Positions 25,637 to 36,097 of a stretch of 64,000 nucleotides of DNA are shown piece by piece (positions within the stretch are counted from its first letter, which is position 1; each line of letters opens with the position of its first letter). The notes beneath the pieces were generated by a model that was not told the origin of the DNA, ran no database searches, and saw only the letters and a program-made list of their open reading frames with translations. Where the stretch lies: NCBI RefSeq assembly GCF_000524195.1, contig NW_020170440.1:389407-453406 (forward strand), read 5' to 3'. A program made the position numbers and the translations under genes. This stretch comes from Echinococcus granulosus. Its lineage: Eukaryota; Platyhelminthes; Cestoda; Cyclophyllidea; Taeniidae.

Positions 25637-25918
25637 ATGGCATGCAGGATCTGCCTTGCATTTCAGAACTGTAAGGAATGCCCAAATGTCGTAGGAAACT
25701 GTTGCTGTTGTTGCTGCGTCTGCTGCTGCCCCTGCCCTCAGGAAGAACAAAGTGCTTCCAGTGAATGTATTCTTAGGGTGACATGCAAAGCCGGTGAACC
25801 AGAAATCAAACTGCTTAAGAAGAAGCCGAAGAAGGCTAAGACAGTCAAGAAAATGAAGCCTGAACCCGTTCAAGAAGTTTATATCTGCCATCCTGTACAA
25901 TGTGTCTGTTATCAGTAG
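25637..25918 (+). CDS. Small protein with poly-cysteine tract and Lys-rich middle
   Basis: ATG at 25637, TAG at 25916, 93 residues. Order: MACRICLAFQNCKECP, then NCCCCCCVCCCPCPQ (11 Cys of 15), an acidic/serine spacer, a lysine block (KLLKKKPKKAKTVKK) and a Cys/Val end (CHPVQCVCYQ). About 20 of 93 residues are cysteine. No signal peptide and no known domain. The Cys run is coded by mixed TGT and TGC, so it is not a simple trinucleotide expansion. It lies 0.6 kb from the Gypsy fragment but shares no sequence with it. Confidence 0.6.
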   Translation: MACRICLAFQNCKECPNVVGNCCCCCCVCCCPCPQEEQSASSECILRVTCKAGEPEIKLLKKKPKKAKTVKKMKPEPVQEVYICHPVQCVCYQ

Positions 25919-28185
25919 ATATCCTGAAGGCGCTTTAGCAAAGTAATACTTTGGATTTCCATTTGAAGTATGAACTAAAGATGATTCTATAGCTCTTTAC
26001 TTGTCTTCAATTCAAATGAAATATATTTGTTTGAAATTATTGGCCTTTTTAGGCGTCTTCACTCAATTTTATTAACGTGTGTACATGCTTTTCCTAAAAA
26101 GTCGCTTAGAAGTGCATTAGTAAGTGGCGGCGAAGTGGTTGAGGTGTATGACTTTGCGACCAAATATATTTTTGGCTTCAACAGCTTGGGTTTTCTATTT
26201 TTTTTTTGCCTGTTTTATTGTTTTATATTTGGATGGCTTTACAATTAACCCGTTTGTTTGCTGTCAGTTTCCATCAGCACTTTTATTTCCATTCTAACAT
26301 CATGGTTTCTCTAAATTAGTTGGGTTTTACCCCGTAGTTAAGATATTTTGGCTCTCCTATTGTTTATCTTAATTTTATCAATCCTTAATATTGACGTCTG
26401 GGAGGTCATTATCGTCATGATAAATTGATTCCTCTAGAGGCGTTGTTAATATTTCTTCAAAAATTAGGTAGAACATAGAGCAATCCAATTTAGAGCTCCA
26501 ACTTCTGGCGTTTGTGTATCCTTTTTAATGTGATACTTTCTGGATAATCGTGAAATCGCCTTGTTACCAAATAAAATGATACTTCATTTCCGACGTTTTT
26601 TCCCTTGCAACTACCTAGTGGAGTAAGATCTCCCTAGTCGTATAAAGTGATTTTGCCGTTTATCTATTTCAGCTTACAAGGGATTTGTAGAACCATTCAA
26701 ATTTGAACACTAAAGGCGATCATACAAGATGTTTTGTTCCCACAAAAAGCTGGAAATGTTTCAAAATCGCTACCCTTCAAACCAATTCTAAAGTACTAGG
26801 TCACTTATTTGAACTATTTCAAAATGTCTTGAGTATTCCGAAAACAGTCCATATTTACTTTATTTTAGACAGACAAAGTGTGTGTCTGCAAGTAAAGTAC
26901 TTAAATAAATTTGAACTTTAGCAGTAGTCTTAGGGTGTTCGTGAGGATGCACAATTCCGCATATTTTACTGAAATTACTTGGTGAAATCCTGTAGGGCGC
27001 TCAGCGTATTCTTTAGTCAAATTAAAAGCTCGTCCTTCTGATCTTTCTGTGTAAGGTTTCTTCTGCAAAAAATTTTACTAAATGCTGTCACATCACCTTA
27101 AATTAAACACGTTAACCTCGACAGGTCATTGCAATCAGAATATGGGCGACATATGAGCTTAACAAAGTGTCATTTCTCTTCCGCGCGCATGTTATCATCG
27201 CCATTCACGGCTAATTAGTGCTGATGGTGTGGATCTTGGAGGCTTGAACTCCAGACAATAACACCCGTGATTGGCAGTGGGGAATATTTTTTGACTCGCG
27301 AACACCTAACTTGAAATTCACCTACCTGCCGGAGTCTTAATTCCCTTTTGATAAGACATTGGGATATAAAATGTAACCTTTGGCTGCGCATCTATGAATC
27401 GGTATGAAGACAAATCTTGTTTTAGTTAAGCTGTACACTGAATCGCTATTGATAAAGCACAATCAGTCAATCAGTTAGTGGGTATGGACAGCTCCCTTTG
27501 AATGGAGCGCTTTGAAAGCCACCTGCAGCTCAAAAGACAACATACTTGTCATTTTCTCAGAATTCACTCGTACTTTGAGGCGGAGGTAAAAAAGCGGAAA
27601 AGCTTTTCACGTGTCCATGTTGCGCATCACAAGCACGAATTCGTCCATTGTCTGTTAATGGGTGATAACTCGCCCTTGCTCTGCATCTAAAGTAACCGAA
27701 TTTGGTCCTCCCGTTCTCTATCATCAAGCACCAACTTTTTCTATCAATTTGCAGTCGGTCATTGAAATTCTAAAGAATTCCATTTTGTACTACCAAAGGA
27801 TAATCGGCAGTTTGACGATTGTAGCAAAGGGTTACACAGATAGCGCGTCGGTTTACATTATTTTAAGCCACAAAAGTCAAAAATGCCCTTCTCTTTTGGA
27901 AAATAAAAAGTGATTCAATCCACCACTGGATAATTGTCATTGCAGAACACCTCACTACGTCAAATTTCAAATGCCATGAACAAGACAATTCAAACGCAAC
28001 TGCATACGGTGAACAAAATTAATTTTGACCTCCAAACAATTTTAATGTCATCTAAACCGATCTATTTAGGTCAATCACTAAATATACACAGGTGACTTTA
28101 CTCAGTTTAACATAAAAATGCCAAACCATTTCGGCATAGTACAAGAGAAATAATTACCCACTGGATTTACAAGCAACAACATCCT

Positions 28186-28364
28186 GTGACGTCTTGAGAC
28201 TTCTCTGATGACGGAAGAAGGCCTAATACTCGGGCAGAATTCGTATTGCCGATATGTAGTAAGAGTTGAAGCTACTGGGATGGTCTGGAGGGCAGCCCAT
28301 TCGGCAGAGGTACAATGGCGAAGCCCCTAAGTATCCCAGTAGCGAAACCGAGGATTAAACAAAC
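28186..28364 (+). repeat. Repeat unit, near-complete
   Basis: CTTGAGACTTCTCTGATGAC, AATACTCGGGCAGAATTCGT, ACAATGGCGAAGCCCC and CCGAGGATTAAACAAAC. It is one of the better preserved copies. Confidence 0.75.
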
Positions 28365-28699
28365 ATTTCGTATGTCCCTAAACGAAAAACGCTCAACTCC
28401 GTCGGTCAAATAAACCTGACCTAATTAAAATTTGGCTTTGCCGTATCCATTCATTGTTAACAGTGAAATTTGAAATTTTTACTTTAATAGCAAGAGTCAC
28501 CTGAGGCATAAATAATTGTCTCGTCTCGAGATTGACGCCAATTTCCCACAGATCTAATCACATTAAATGAGCCTGATGAGTGCACTGTGATGTGACGTGA
28601 GGAGTTACGCACTGACAGAACTGTAGTTTTCCTTCATTTTCCCTCGCTTTAACCAGATTGACAGATGAAGCAGTTAAGCATTGCCTCCAGCCAAATGTG

Positions 28700-29257
28700 C
28701 AGAATCCACCGTTTTGTTTTACCGGTACTTCCGCTGGGTGGCATGACCCCTGAGCCATGCAAGTAACGCCCTTCCTCAGCCCATCTGTACGTCGACAATG
28801 CATACCCTTGCATTACGTCTTCATTCGACTGCAAGGAAGTCTCGGGGTTCTGGACAGTCATTTGCTAAATAACTCTGCTTTTAGGCCAGTGTTCCTACAG
28901 CTAGCGATGGACACGAGTGACAGCGCATTTCCCCTTCACCGCAATACAGTTTCCAAATAGGGCAAAACTTCCTTCCTCATTTGCACGTAACTTCACTGAA
29001 TGGCATGGAAAATTTGTGGCTGTCTTTCTTACGGCACCGACTACGTTGTGACGGGTGGTGTAGAAGGTTGGTCAAGGGGAACGCCAAGGACGATGGCGAA
29101 TGGAGGGGAGGGACTATGTACTACGTGAATAGTTTATTTAACCGGCCACTTAGGGAATCTACCAATGCTCCAAACCCTTCTCTGCGTTGACAACACATAT
29201 TCTGCCCGAGTATTGTGTCTTCTTTCATCTCCAGAGAAGTCTTGGAGCACTACATTT
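28700..29257 (-). mobile_element. Composite TRIM-like element: two direct repeat units around an internal part
   Basis: On the minus strand a unit at 29257-29110 (AGTGCTCCAAGACTTCTC ... GTTAAATAAAC) is followed by about 250 bp of internal DNA (CAACCTTCTACACC, CGTCACAACGTAGTCGGTGC, CATCGCTAGCTGTAGGAACA). A second unit in the same direction follows at about 28858-28700 (CCCCGAGACTTCC ... TTGCATGGCTCAGGGG ... GCGGAAGTACCGG). Terminal direct repeats around a short non-coding middle are the hallmark of TRIM elements, which are known from tapeworms. Primer-binding and polypurine sites were not identified. Confidence 0.6.
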
Positions 29258-31595
29258 ACTGGGAATTTTAAATACCACCACTTCAAAAAGTCGTACCTTA
29301 TAGTTGGATGTTTTTATTTCATTAGGGCTGCTAATTGACAAATTGCGCCAGGTTCGATGATAGCTTTGATGCCTGGATTGGTGTAATGAAGCGAAAGTAA
29401 ATTACTTTATTTTGGTGGGTTAGTGGGTTGGAGGCAGGTCAAATGCAACCTTATGCTAGTATATTTGCGTGTTTTCACTGCTAAATTGGGAGAATCATTG
29501 TCAGTGGGCATTGTGATGGGAGTAATTAACTTAAGGCCCTCAAAAGTGATAAGATTCACACAGTGGACAGTTGACACTCTACTTGTTACTCGGCTGATTA
29601 ACAAGGGTTATCGAAGATTGCCACTTCAAGCTCATATATATCTATTCTTTATGATAATATAGATGAAAAATTAAGGGCAATCATGTAGCTAAAAATGGAA
29701 TTAAATAAAATAGAAATCACGCCGAAATACAATGATGAATTATTTAATCATCACCTTAGTCTATAAATCTTCCAAACGAGACAAGGTGACAGCAAATTCC
29801 ACTTCTATAGGAAGGTTTGTCCCTAGATGTCAAAAATATAGCTCCATCCACGAACGTTTCCATTCTATTTTTTGTTCTTAACATCTTATCCCAAGTAACG
29901 GTAGCAAACAGTTCGCGAACTACAAAGGGTACCACCTCTTTCACATCCAAAAGTCCACAACTTCGCATAAAGACTTGTGCTGCTATTGCTCAGGAAGAAG
30001 CTTAGTTCTACATGTTCAACTCGTATCCTATCAAGTAGATTGAGGTCCTAGTCACAAATGCTGTTCAGTCTTTATAAAAAAATAAAAATTGTGCCTTTAA
30101 GGATGAAGTAGTGCGTGTCTTGGGAACGTTTAATGAATAGTGAGTGGATAGTAGAAGACTATCAAATAACAAGTTTTCCTCCCTGAATGAGCTCTGGAAT
30201 GCATAAACCACTTTCCTTGGCAAAACAGTCAGCAAACGAACCATTTCCATCCATCCTACCATCACTAATTCATAAGGTGTGTCAAAAAAGTGAAGAAAAA
30301 TGGGTTGTCTTTTAAGCTCATCAAATTCTACCAGTGCCTGTGAAAAAAATAGATATCTATGCTACTGCTACTGACAACACTTTTAAGTAGCGTTTAGATC
30401 CCGCTATCAATGCTAGCAGGCAAAACCAGTTTTAAAAATGTCAAAAAAAACAAGGTAAGTAAGAATCACTCCCTATTTCACTTTTTATGAAGGATTTAAA
30501 CTGTCTTATCATGGTAAAATTATGTTGACATTTGTGTTAGTAAACCTGCTTAGTGAAGTTGATGGCGATCCTAAACGAGTTCTTGAAATGCCAACAATGG
30601 AAGTTTCCACAATTAGTACTTCACAATAAGGCCGTTGCATAATTATTAGCAATTAATATCTCTTTGATAGGAATGAAATGGCAAAAATAGCCTAAGGATT
30701 AACTAATAAAATATACCACTTGCCTACTTAATGAGTATGATCCACCGCCGACGTGATATTAGCATAGGGAAGTTGTTGGAACCGATACAAGTGATGAGAT
30801 TACCTCCATGCAAATGTAGTAACTAAGTGGAAGGACCATTCTACAGTGCCGTGTAGAGACAATGGTGCGTTTGTACACTTGTCTACTCGCTAAAGCATCT
30901 ATGCACAAATAAACTCCAAACTTAACTCGGTGGAGATTAAGCATTACGTGGAGACAAAGGCCTCCTTTGCAAGGTCATTTAAGGGAACAACAACTCTCTC
31001 CGTTAAATAGTGGTTGATAGCAGGGGTTTAATGCCATCATTCCTCTTCACACCTTTTTGAAATGAAGCAGAAGGAGCAAATCAATGTGGAAATATCTATC
31101 AAAGATTTCATTCTTTGCGCGGAGCCCAGATTTGGTGGGAACATAAGGTGCAAGCGTAGAAGGAGGCGCACACTCGTCTCAAGTCATTTGCATTCAACTA
31201 AGGAAGTAAAAATTGTATCTGGCACATGTTGTATCGAAAGTTTGCCCAAATAGAAGGACATCAGATGGATGATTCATTGTCTGAAAGACCGAGAGTCCGT
31301 TTAAGTTTTTAAAATAAATTATTCATCTCATTTGGGATAGCATTTCAGGCAGAGATCCACGAGTTACATTAGGCGTAGGCGTGTCTCGCCAAATGTGGGA
31401 ATGGGCTGGCTGATGTCGCAAGCAAAAAATTTCACATGCAACACCAAATTCAATCAAGGTAGAGTAACCTTCAAGTTCCGAATATGATACGCGGTTTACC
31501 TACGTTAAAATTTGCATTGAAAGCATAAATAGTCAAGCATTTAAAGTAGCTGCAGAACTTTAATCATTTTAACTCCTCAATTCCATGAGTCGCTG

Positions 31596-31712
31596 CAGGC
31601 TGTGCTATCACGCCTAAGGCATTGCCTTCGGGTCATGCTAACAGCTTCCAGACCTTATAGACCCATACTACTGTCTCATTACAACTTCAGCGAAGACTTG
31701 GAGCACTTTATT
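31596..31712 (-). repeat. Repeat unit, diverged
   Basis: Contains GCATTGCCTTCGGGTCATGC and ends AAGACTTGGAGCAC; it is closest in structure to the copy at 12876-13010. Confidence 0.55.
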
Positions 31713-32130
31713 AGTGACGGAGGTAGGATTTAACGAATGATCAAAGTTTTGTGGTGATTAAAAGCTGGTTTTTACCTTTCCGTCACCAGTTTGTTGCAGC
31801 TTGTCCACTTGCCACAAAGAAGGCAAACCGGTACTTTATCCCTCAATGTATCCCGAAAAATCTTCAGTCATTTATAAGCTTTTCCTGTCATAATGGTCCT
31901 CAAAATAGTCTAAATTGTAACTATTAGCGGCTCTTCGAGCATTAATTCATCATAACAGCGCCTATAAGTCAGTTGGAATTAAAAAACTTCCATCTTAATG
32001 CCAAATTATTAGACAATGACCTTGACGTCCTCACCTGATTGGTTATTCGCCTTGTGGCAAATACAGTCACTGGAGCACAATATGCACAATACCTGAGTTA
32101 ATTTGACGACCGCATTTAGCAAAAAAAGAA

Positions 32131-32781
32131 ATGCGTGTTGTAATTAAAATGATTCCCTTCGGTGAGGAATACCGGGGACATTCAAAAAGCCCTGAGGCAC
32201 ATCGCCGGCAACACTCCTCTTCTAGATCGAAGAGTTCCCAAAGTCACCGACAGAGGTATGAGAAAGCGCGATCGACTTCACGTCCAAAGAGCAAAGAAAG
32301 GTATCAGCGACTGAATGCAAAATCATCGCACTCTCGTGCAAAGAGCCGGCCACACCCAGAATCACGTTCCTCCTACTCTTACCCCTTTGCCCCAATCAAG
32401 GGCTACACCAGCTCGTCTTCCAACCCTTCATTATCATCACGTTCTTCCATCCCCACTGTTCATGAAAATTTCCGCATAATTCAACGCTGTAGAAGTCATT
32501 CGAATGTGCGCGGATCTTTGTCCCAGGCAAGACAGCATTCAGGGAAGGATACTCACCGGGGCAAGCAATGTCCTACGGTGGTTTTGGAGCTGGAGGAGGC
32601 TCAACAATCACGAAAGCCTCGACAACGGCGAAAAACGAAGAGGCGATCGCAGACCCCGAGACACAACTCCGCCACGCAGTACCCTAATTCTGAATTCTAC
32701 ATGATCACTGAGGTCGACAATAGGGGGACAAGCCATGAGAGGTGCGAAACTCGGAGCACTGCACACAAGCGCCGAAATTAG
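32131..32781 (+). CDS. Arg/Ser-rich protein, 216 residues
   Basis: A long open frame from ATG at 32131 (a second ATG at 32149 is equally usable). Blocks of HRRQHSSSRSKSS, RSTSRPKSKERY and SRAKSRPHPESRSS are followed by a Ser-rich middle (YTSSSSNPSLSSRSS), a His/Arg/Gln section and RKPRQRRKTKRRS. There is no RRM or other folded domain. Composition parallels the SR-rich gene at 13502, but I see no shared sequence beyond the RS bias. A GAG|GTGCGA near 32738 could be a splice donor that would remove the last 14 residues. Coding status rests on length and biased but non-repetitive composition. Confidence 0.6.
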   Translation: MRVVIKMIPFGEEYRGHSKSPEAHRRQHSSSRSKSSQSHRQRYEKARSTSRPKSKERYQRLNAKSSHSRAKSRPHPESRSSYSYPFAPIKGYTSSSSNPSLSSRSSIPTVHENFRIIQRCRSHSNVRGSLSQARQHSGKDTHRGKQCPTVVLELEEAQQSRKPRQRRKTKRRSQTPRHNSATQYPNSEFYMITEVDNRGTSHERCETRSTAHKRRN

Positions 32782-33689
32782 AACACTGAAGAAACCTGCT
32801 TTTCTTCACAATGGATACAAATTTAGCCACTTTAATGCCCGAAAATTACCGGTGTCTAATTTATATATTTATCTACTTCATTTGCCTTAAATTTTACACA
32901 ATTCTTTATGGCAATAATATCTATCTAATTTGTTTGTTATTCTTTGACTTTTGTCCAGGAAAGGGGGTGGCACTGAAATTTCCCTTACTGATTGAAAGAG
33001 ATTAGAATGACACGGGTCGGTATCAGCAGGCATGGGGCTGAGACCCGGCAGGGATGGAACAAAGTGGCAAAATCTTGTTGGTTTGAAATGAAATACATGT
33101 TGGACCGTTGCATTCCCTGAAAATGGAAAACACAGTTGACATGAGGGTAATTAAGTAGGACCACTTTATTAAGGCATATTAAGGGACTGTGATTGTAATA
33201 ATTGGGGCGCCAAACTGTTATTTTCTGTAATGGGCCACCTAGGTGCTCCGTCTTCAGCGAAGTCTCGAAGTTGTATAGTGATAGCAACAGAAAGTGAACC
33301 ACATCCTAAAATTCATCTATTTCAATTTCTATTTCTAGATGATAGACCTTAACTGGGCGGAGGGTGCATATGCTACGGAAGGGGATGTACATGACGACCC
33401 CTAAGCGGCGGCCTGAAAATGACGTCTACCGTCAACATATACCATGCTCTTTTGTTCTGCAGGAAAATGATTAACAAACGAAGCGACATTAGCCGCAAAC
33501 CATCTTAAAAAGTTCGTTACAGAGTTGGCCACATCGCCTGTGTGAAGTTGGCAATTAAGTAAATCCGCTCTGCCTCCGCCTCTCCACTAGGTGGATAGGA
33601 CTCCGAGAGAAATGACCGGGCAGTACTGAAGTGAGAACACATTGGCAAGGAGGATCTCTGCTACATGGCTCTACTCTTGGGCCTGTGCT

Positions 33690-34150
33690 CCGACGACTAA
33701 CGATGGACACGCGTGATGGTTGGCACATTCCCTAGTCCACCAATACAATTCCTGTACATGATGGTACTCCAGATCCCATAGAATTGATAGGAGGGACCAG
33801 TGACACTACGATAGAATATCTTCTCAGTTGCACGCAAATTTGATTACTGGCACGGTTGACTCGTGAGCGCTTCTCCTTTCAGCAGTCAAAATTGTGGCGG
33901 GTGATGAGGTACGTTAACCGAATGGAGCGCCGGGTACGATGCCCAAAACGGGAGAGGGGCTATGGGGTACGTTGACTGTTTAACACTCAGTTACGGTAAC
34001 AGGCCACTTAGGGGCTCCGCCATTGTACCCTTGCCAGGCGGCCCGGCTCCTGTGCTATGCCGGTAGCCTTCCTAGCCCTTTAGAGCATAGATAAAACATT
34101 CCACTTAAGTCCTGTCTTCTTTCACCTTGAGAAAAGTCTCAAGGTACCAC
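33690..34150 (-). mobile_element. Repeat unit plus internal part of the TRIM-like family
   Basis: The 33970-34150 part is a repeat unit (GGCCACTTAGGGGCTCCGCCATTGTACC ... GAAAAGTCTCAAGGTACCAC, quoted as separated blocks). The 33690-33965 part (ACGATGGACACGCGTGATGG, TAGTCCACCAATACAATTCC, GGGAGAGGGGCTATG) matches the internal DNA of 28700-29257 and 2640-2890. Confidence 0.6.
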
Positions 34151-34448
34151 ACTTTCGTTTCCATTAGGCATTAAGCTTCATTAAGCAACAAACTAATACT
34201 ACCAAGGGTAAGTAAAATATGCCACCTCCTTCTCTGAGTTTATAGGCATTAATATCTGCAAACTTTTCACAAAACCTCTTTTAAAGTCTCTTGCGTTGGA
34301 ATCAGAGCCTACATGCCAGTTACATTCCCATTTACCTTTTTTTAATCAAAAAAATCCACATAGGAAAACTCTAATAAAATAGAATAAAGTTTTGTCAAAC
34401 TGAACTGCCGACTCCAATAAAAGCAGTTCCAAACCCCAAAATTTTTGT

Positions 34449-34772
34449 TTATTTAAACTGACAGCCAATTAGTTGTAAATACGGGCAGCACTTTGGTCGG
34501 GAATTCTTGCTCATAGTAAGCGCCTCAGCTTGAAACCAGAAAAATAAATCCCATCTGATAGGGAGCATGTATGTCAGTCCTGAAGACCAATTTCGTCCGG
34601 TTTCAGCTAGCTTTTTGAACGTACCCAAGACTTTAATAATGTCCGTCACAGCTGACTGATTGACTCCACCCTGAGTGGGATCTCCTTTGGTGAGGTGATC
34701 CAATCTCACGAATTCGTACCCCCCAATATAGGAAGTGTGCAGCATATCCCGAATTGCGGGAAAGAAGTGCAT
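34449..34772 (-). other. Unrecognised open frame, 107 codons
   Basis: A minus-strand frame with mixed, protein-like composition (FPAIRDMLHTSYIGGYEFV ... SGLTYMLPIRWDLFFW). It has no known domain, no clear splice partner and no close repeat match in this window. It may be a transposon remnant or chance. Confidence 0.25.
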
Positions 34773-36097
34773 TCGTCGCCGTTAAATGACAAATTCCGCA
34801 GGAGGAGTGCCTCAGGTTGGAGTTGGATAACATCTGCTCAACTGCGCAATTAACCCCGATGTAAAATAATTAGGCAACGATACCCCTGGGATTAGAGCCC
34901 CGCGCATTCTACGGATTTGGCAATAATTGTGAAGAGTCAAATAAATCCAAGAACCTGCACCACAAACACACTTTTGAAGAGTTTTCGCCGGATTTTTGGG
35001 CTTTTTTGTTCAATTTGGGCAGGATCCGCAACGAAACCACTAACAAGGGTCACACAAGTTTCGGTAGCTGAGAGCTTGAACCCTACCATGACTCGCGCAT
35101 GAGGGACAAATCGCACTCCCAGGAGTTAAACAACTAAGTAATTCAGTGGCTTTGAATACCAAGAGTCATGGCCGAAAATATTGGTAGATGACAGATGGAC
35201 AGGTTTTCAAAATGCACCTGTCAGTGAACGTAAGACATCAAGCGAAATGGTCTCCTCACTATCAATTCTCATCATACATAAAACAATTAAACGAATCCCA
35301 CGGGTCTTGTGAGGTTCAGCTGTGTTGGTATGGGAAGAATGATAGAGTGGAACTCACGTGCTCACAACTAGTTGATAGCGCATAACAATCATGAGTCCAC
35401 TTGATTACAAGACCTACGGCAAAGCGGCTAAGTGGTCACCGCAGTAGGGCCTTTGTCGTCCCTGAGCTTTGGGGACTGCAGAAGAGGAGCTTCAAATTAA
35501 CCATTGATTCAAGTTGAGAAAATGTGATCCCTTCGGCTGTTTGAGTGCTCTAGGCTCAGTCGCCGTCGGCTGCATAAATGCACTATCATCAGAGTGAGTA
35601 AAATGCACATTTTTATCTCAAATATATACCTACATAGTTGTAGCAAATAAACAAGGGCATTTTAACCGACTTTTGCTATCTCAACACGCTAAAAGGGTAA
35701 AAATGCGAAAAAAGAGACACCGACAACTTTTTAGCAAAACACAAAACTGACTTTACCCTTTAAAATCTGTCACCAACCCGCCACAGTTACTCTTAGCTTT
35801 TGTCTTTTCTAAAGGACAATTAAAAAAAATAATGACAGACGGCCTAAACCGCCACCGATTCTCGAGAAGAACTGATAGAACAGTAAAAAAGGCAGCTTTT
35901 GAGGTACGCTCACAGACATACGCACAAACACACAAACAAGCAGACAGGCGGCAGTATACGTGTAAGATGAGCAGTAGTGGAGGCAGCAACAATCGCGCAG
36001 GTGAAGATATGCACAAGGAAGGATCAAAGGCGTCTGCACGGATTGGTGGGTAGGTAGGCATATTTACACAGACACAAATGGAAGAGAGCGAAGAGCT

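Larger units (their letters stand above)
25919..32130. other. Gene-poor interval with repeats
   Basis: Holds the repeats at 28186, 28700 and 31596. The frame at 29756-29968 (minus) has protein-like composition but no family or splice partner. Confidence 0.5.
32782..36097. other. Interval between the SR-rich gene and the SMO stop
   Basis: Contains the repeat at 33690-34150 and the unknown frame at 34449. The part next to 36097 should be SMO 3' UTR; no AATAAA was found on the minus strand within 500 bp of the stop. Confidence 0.45.
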
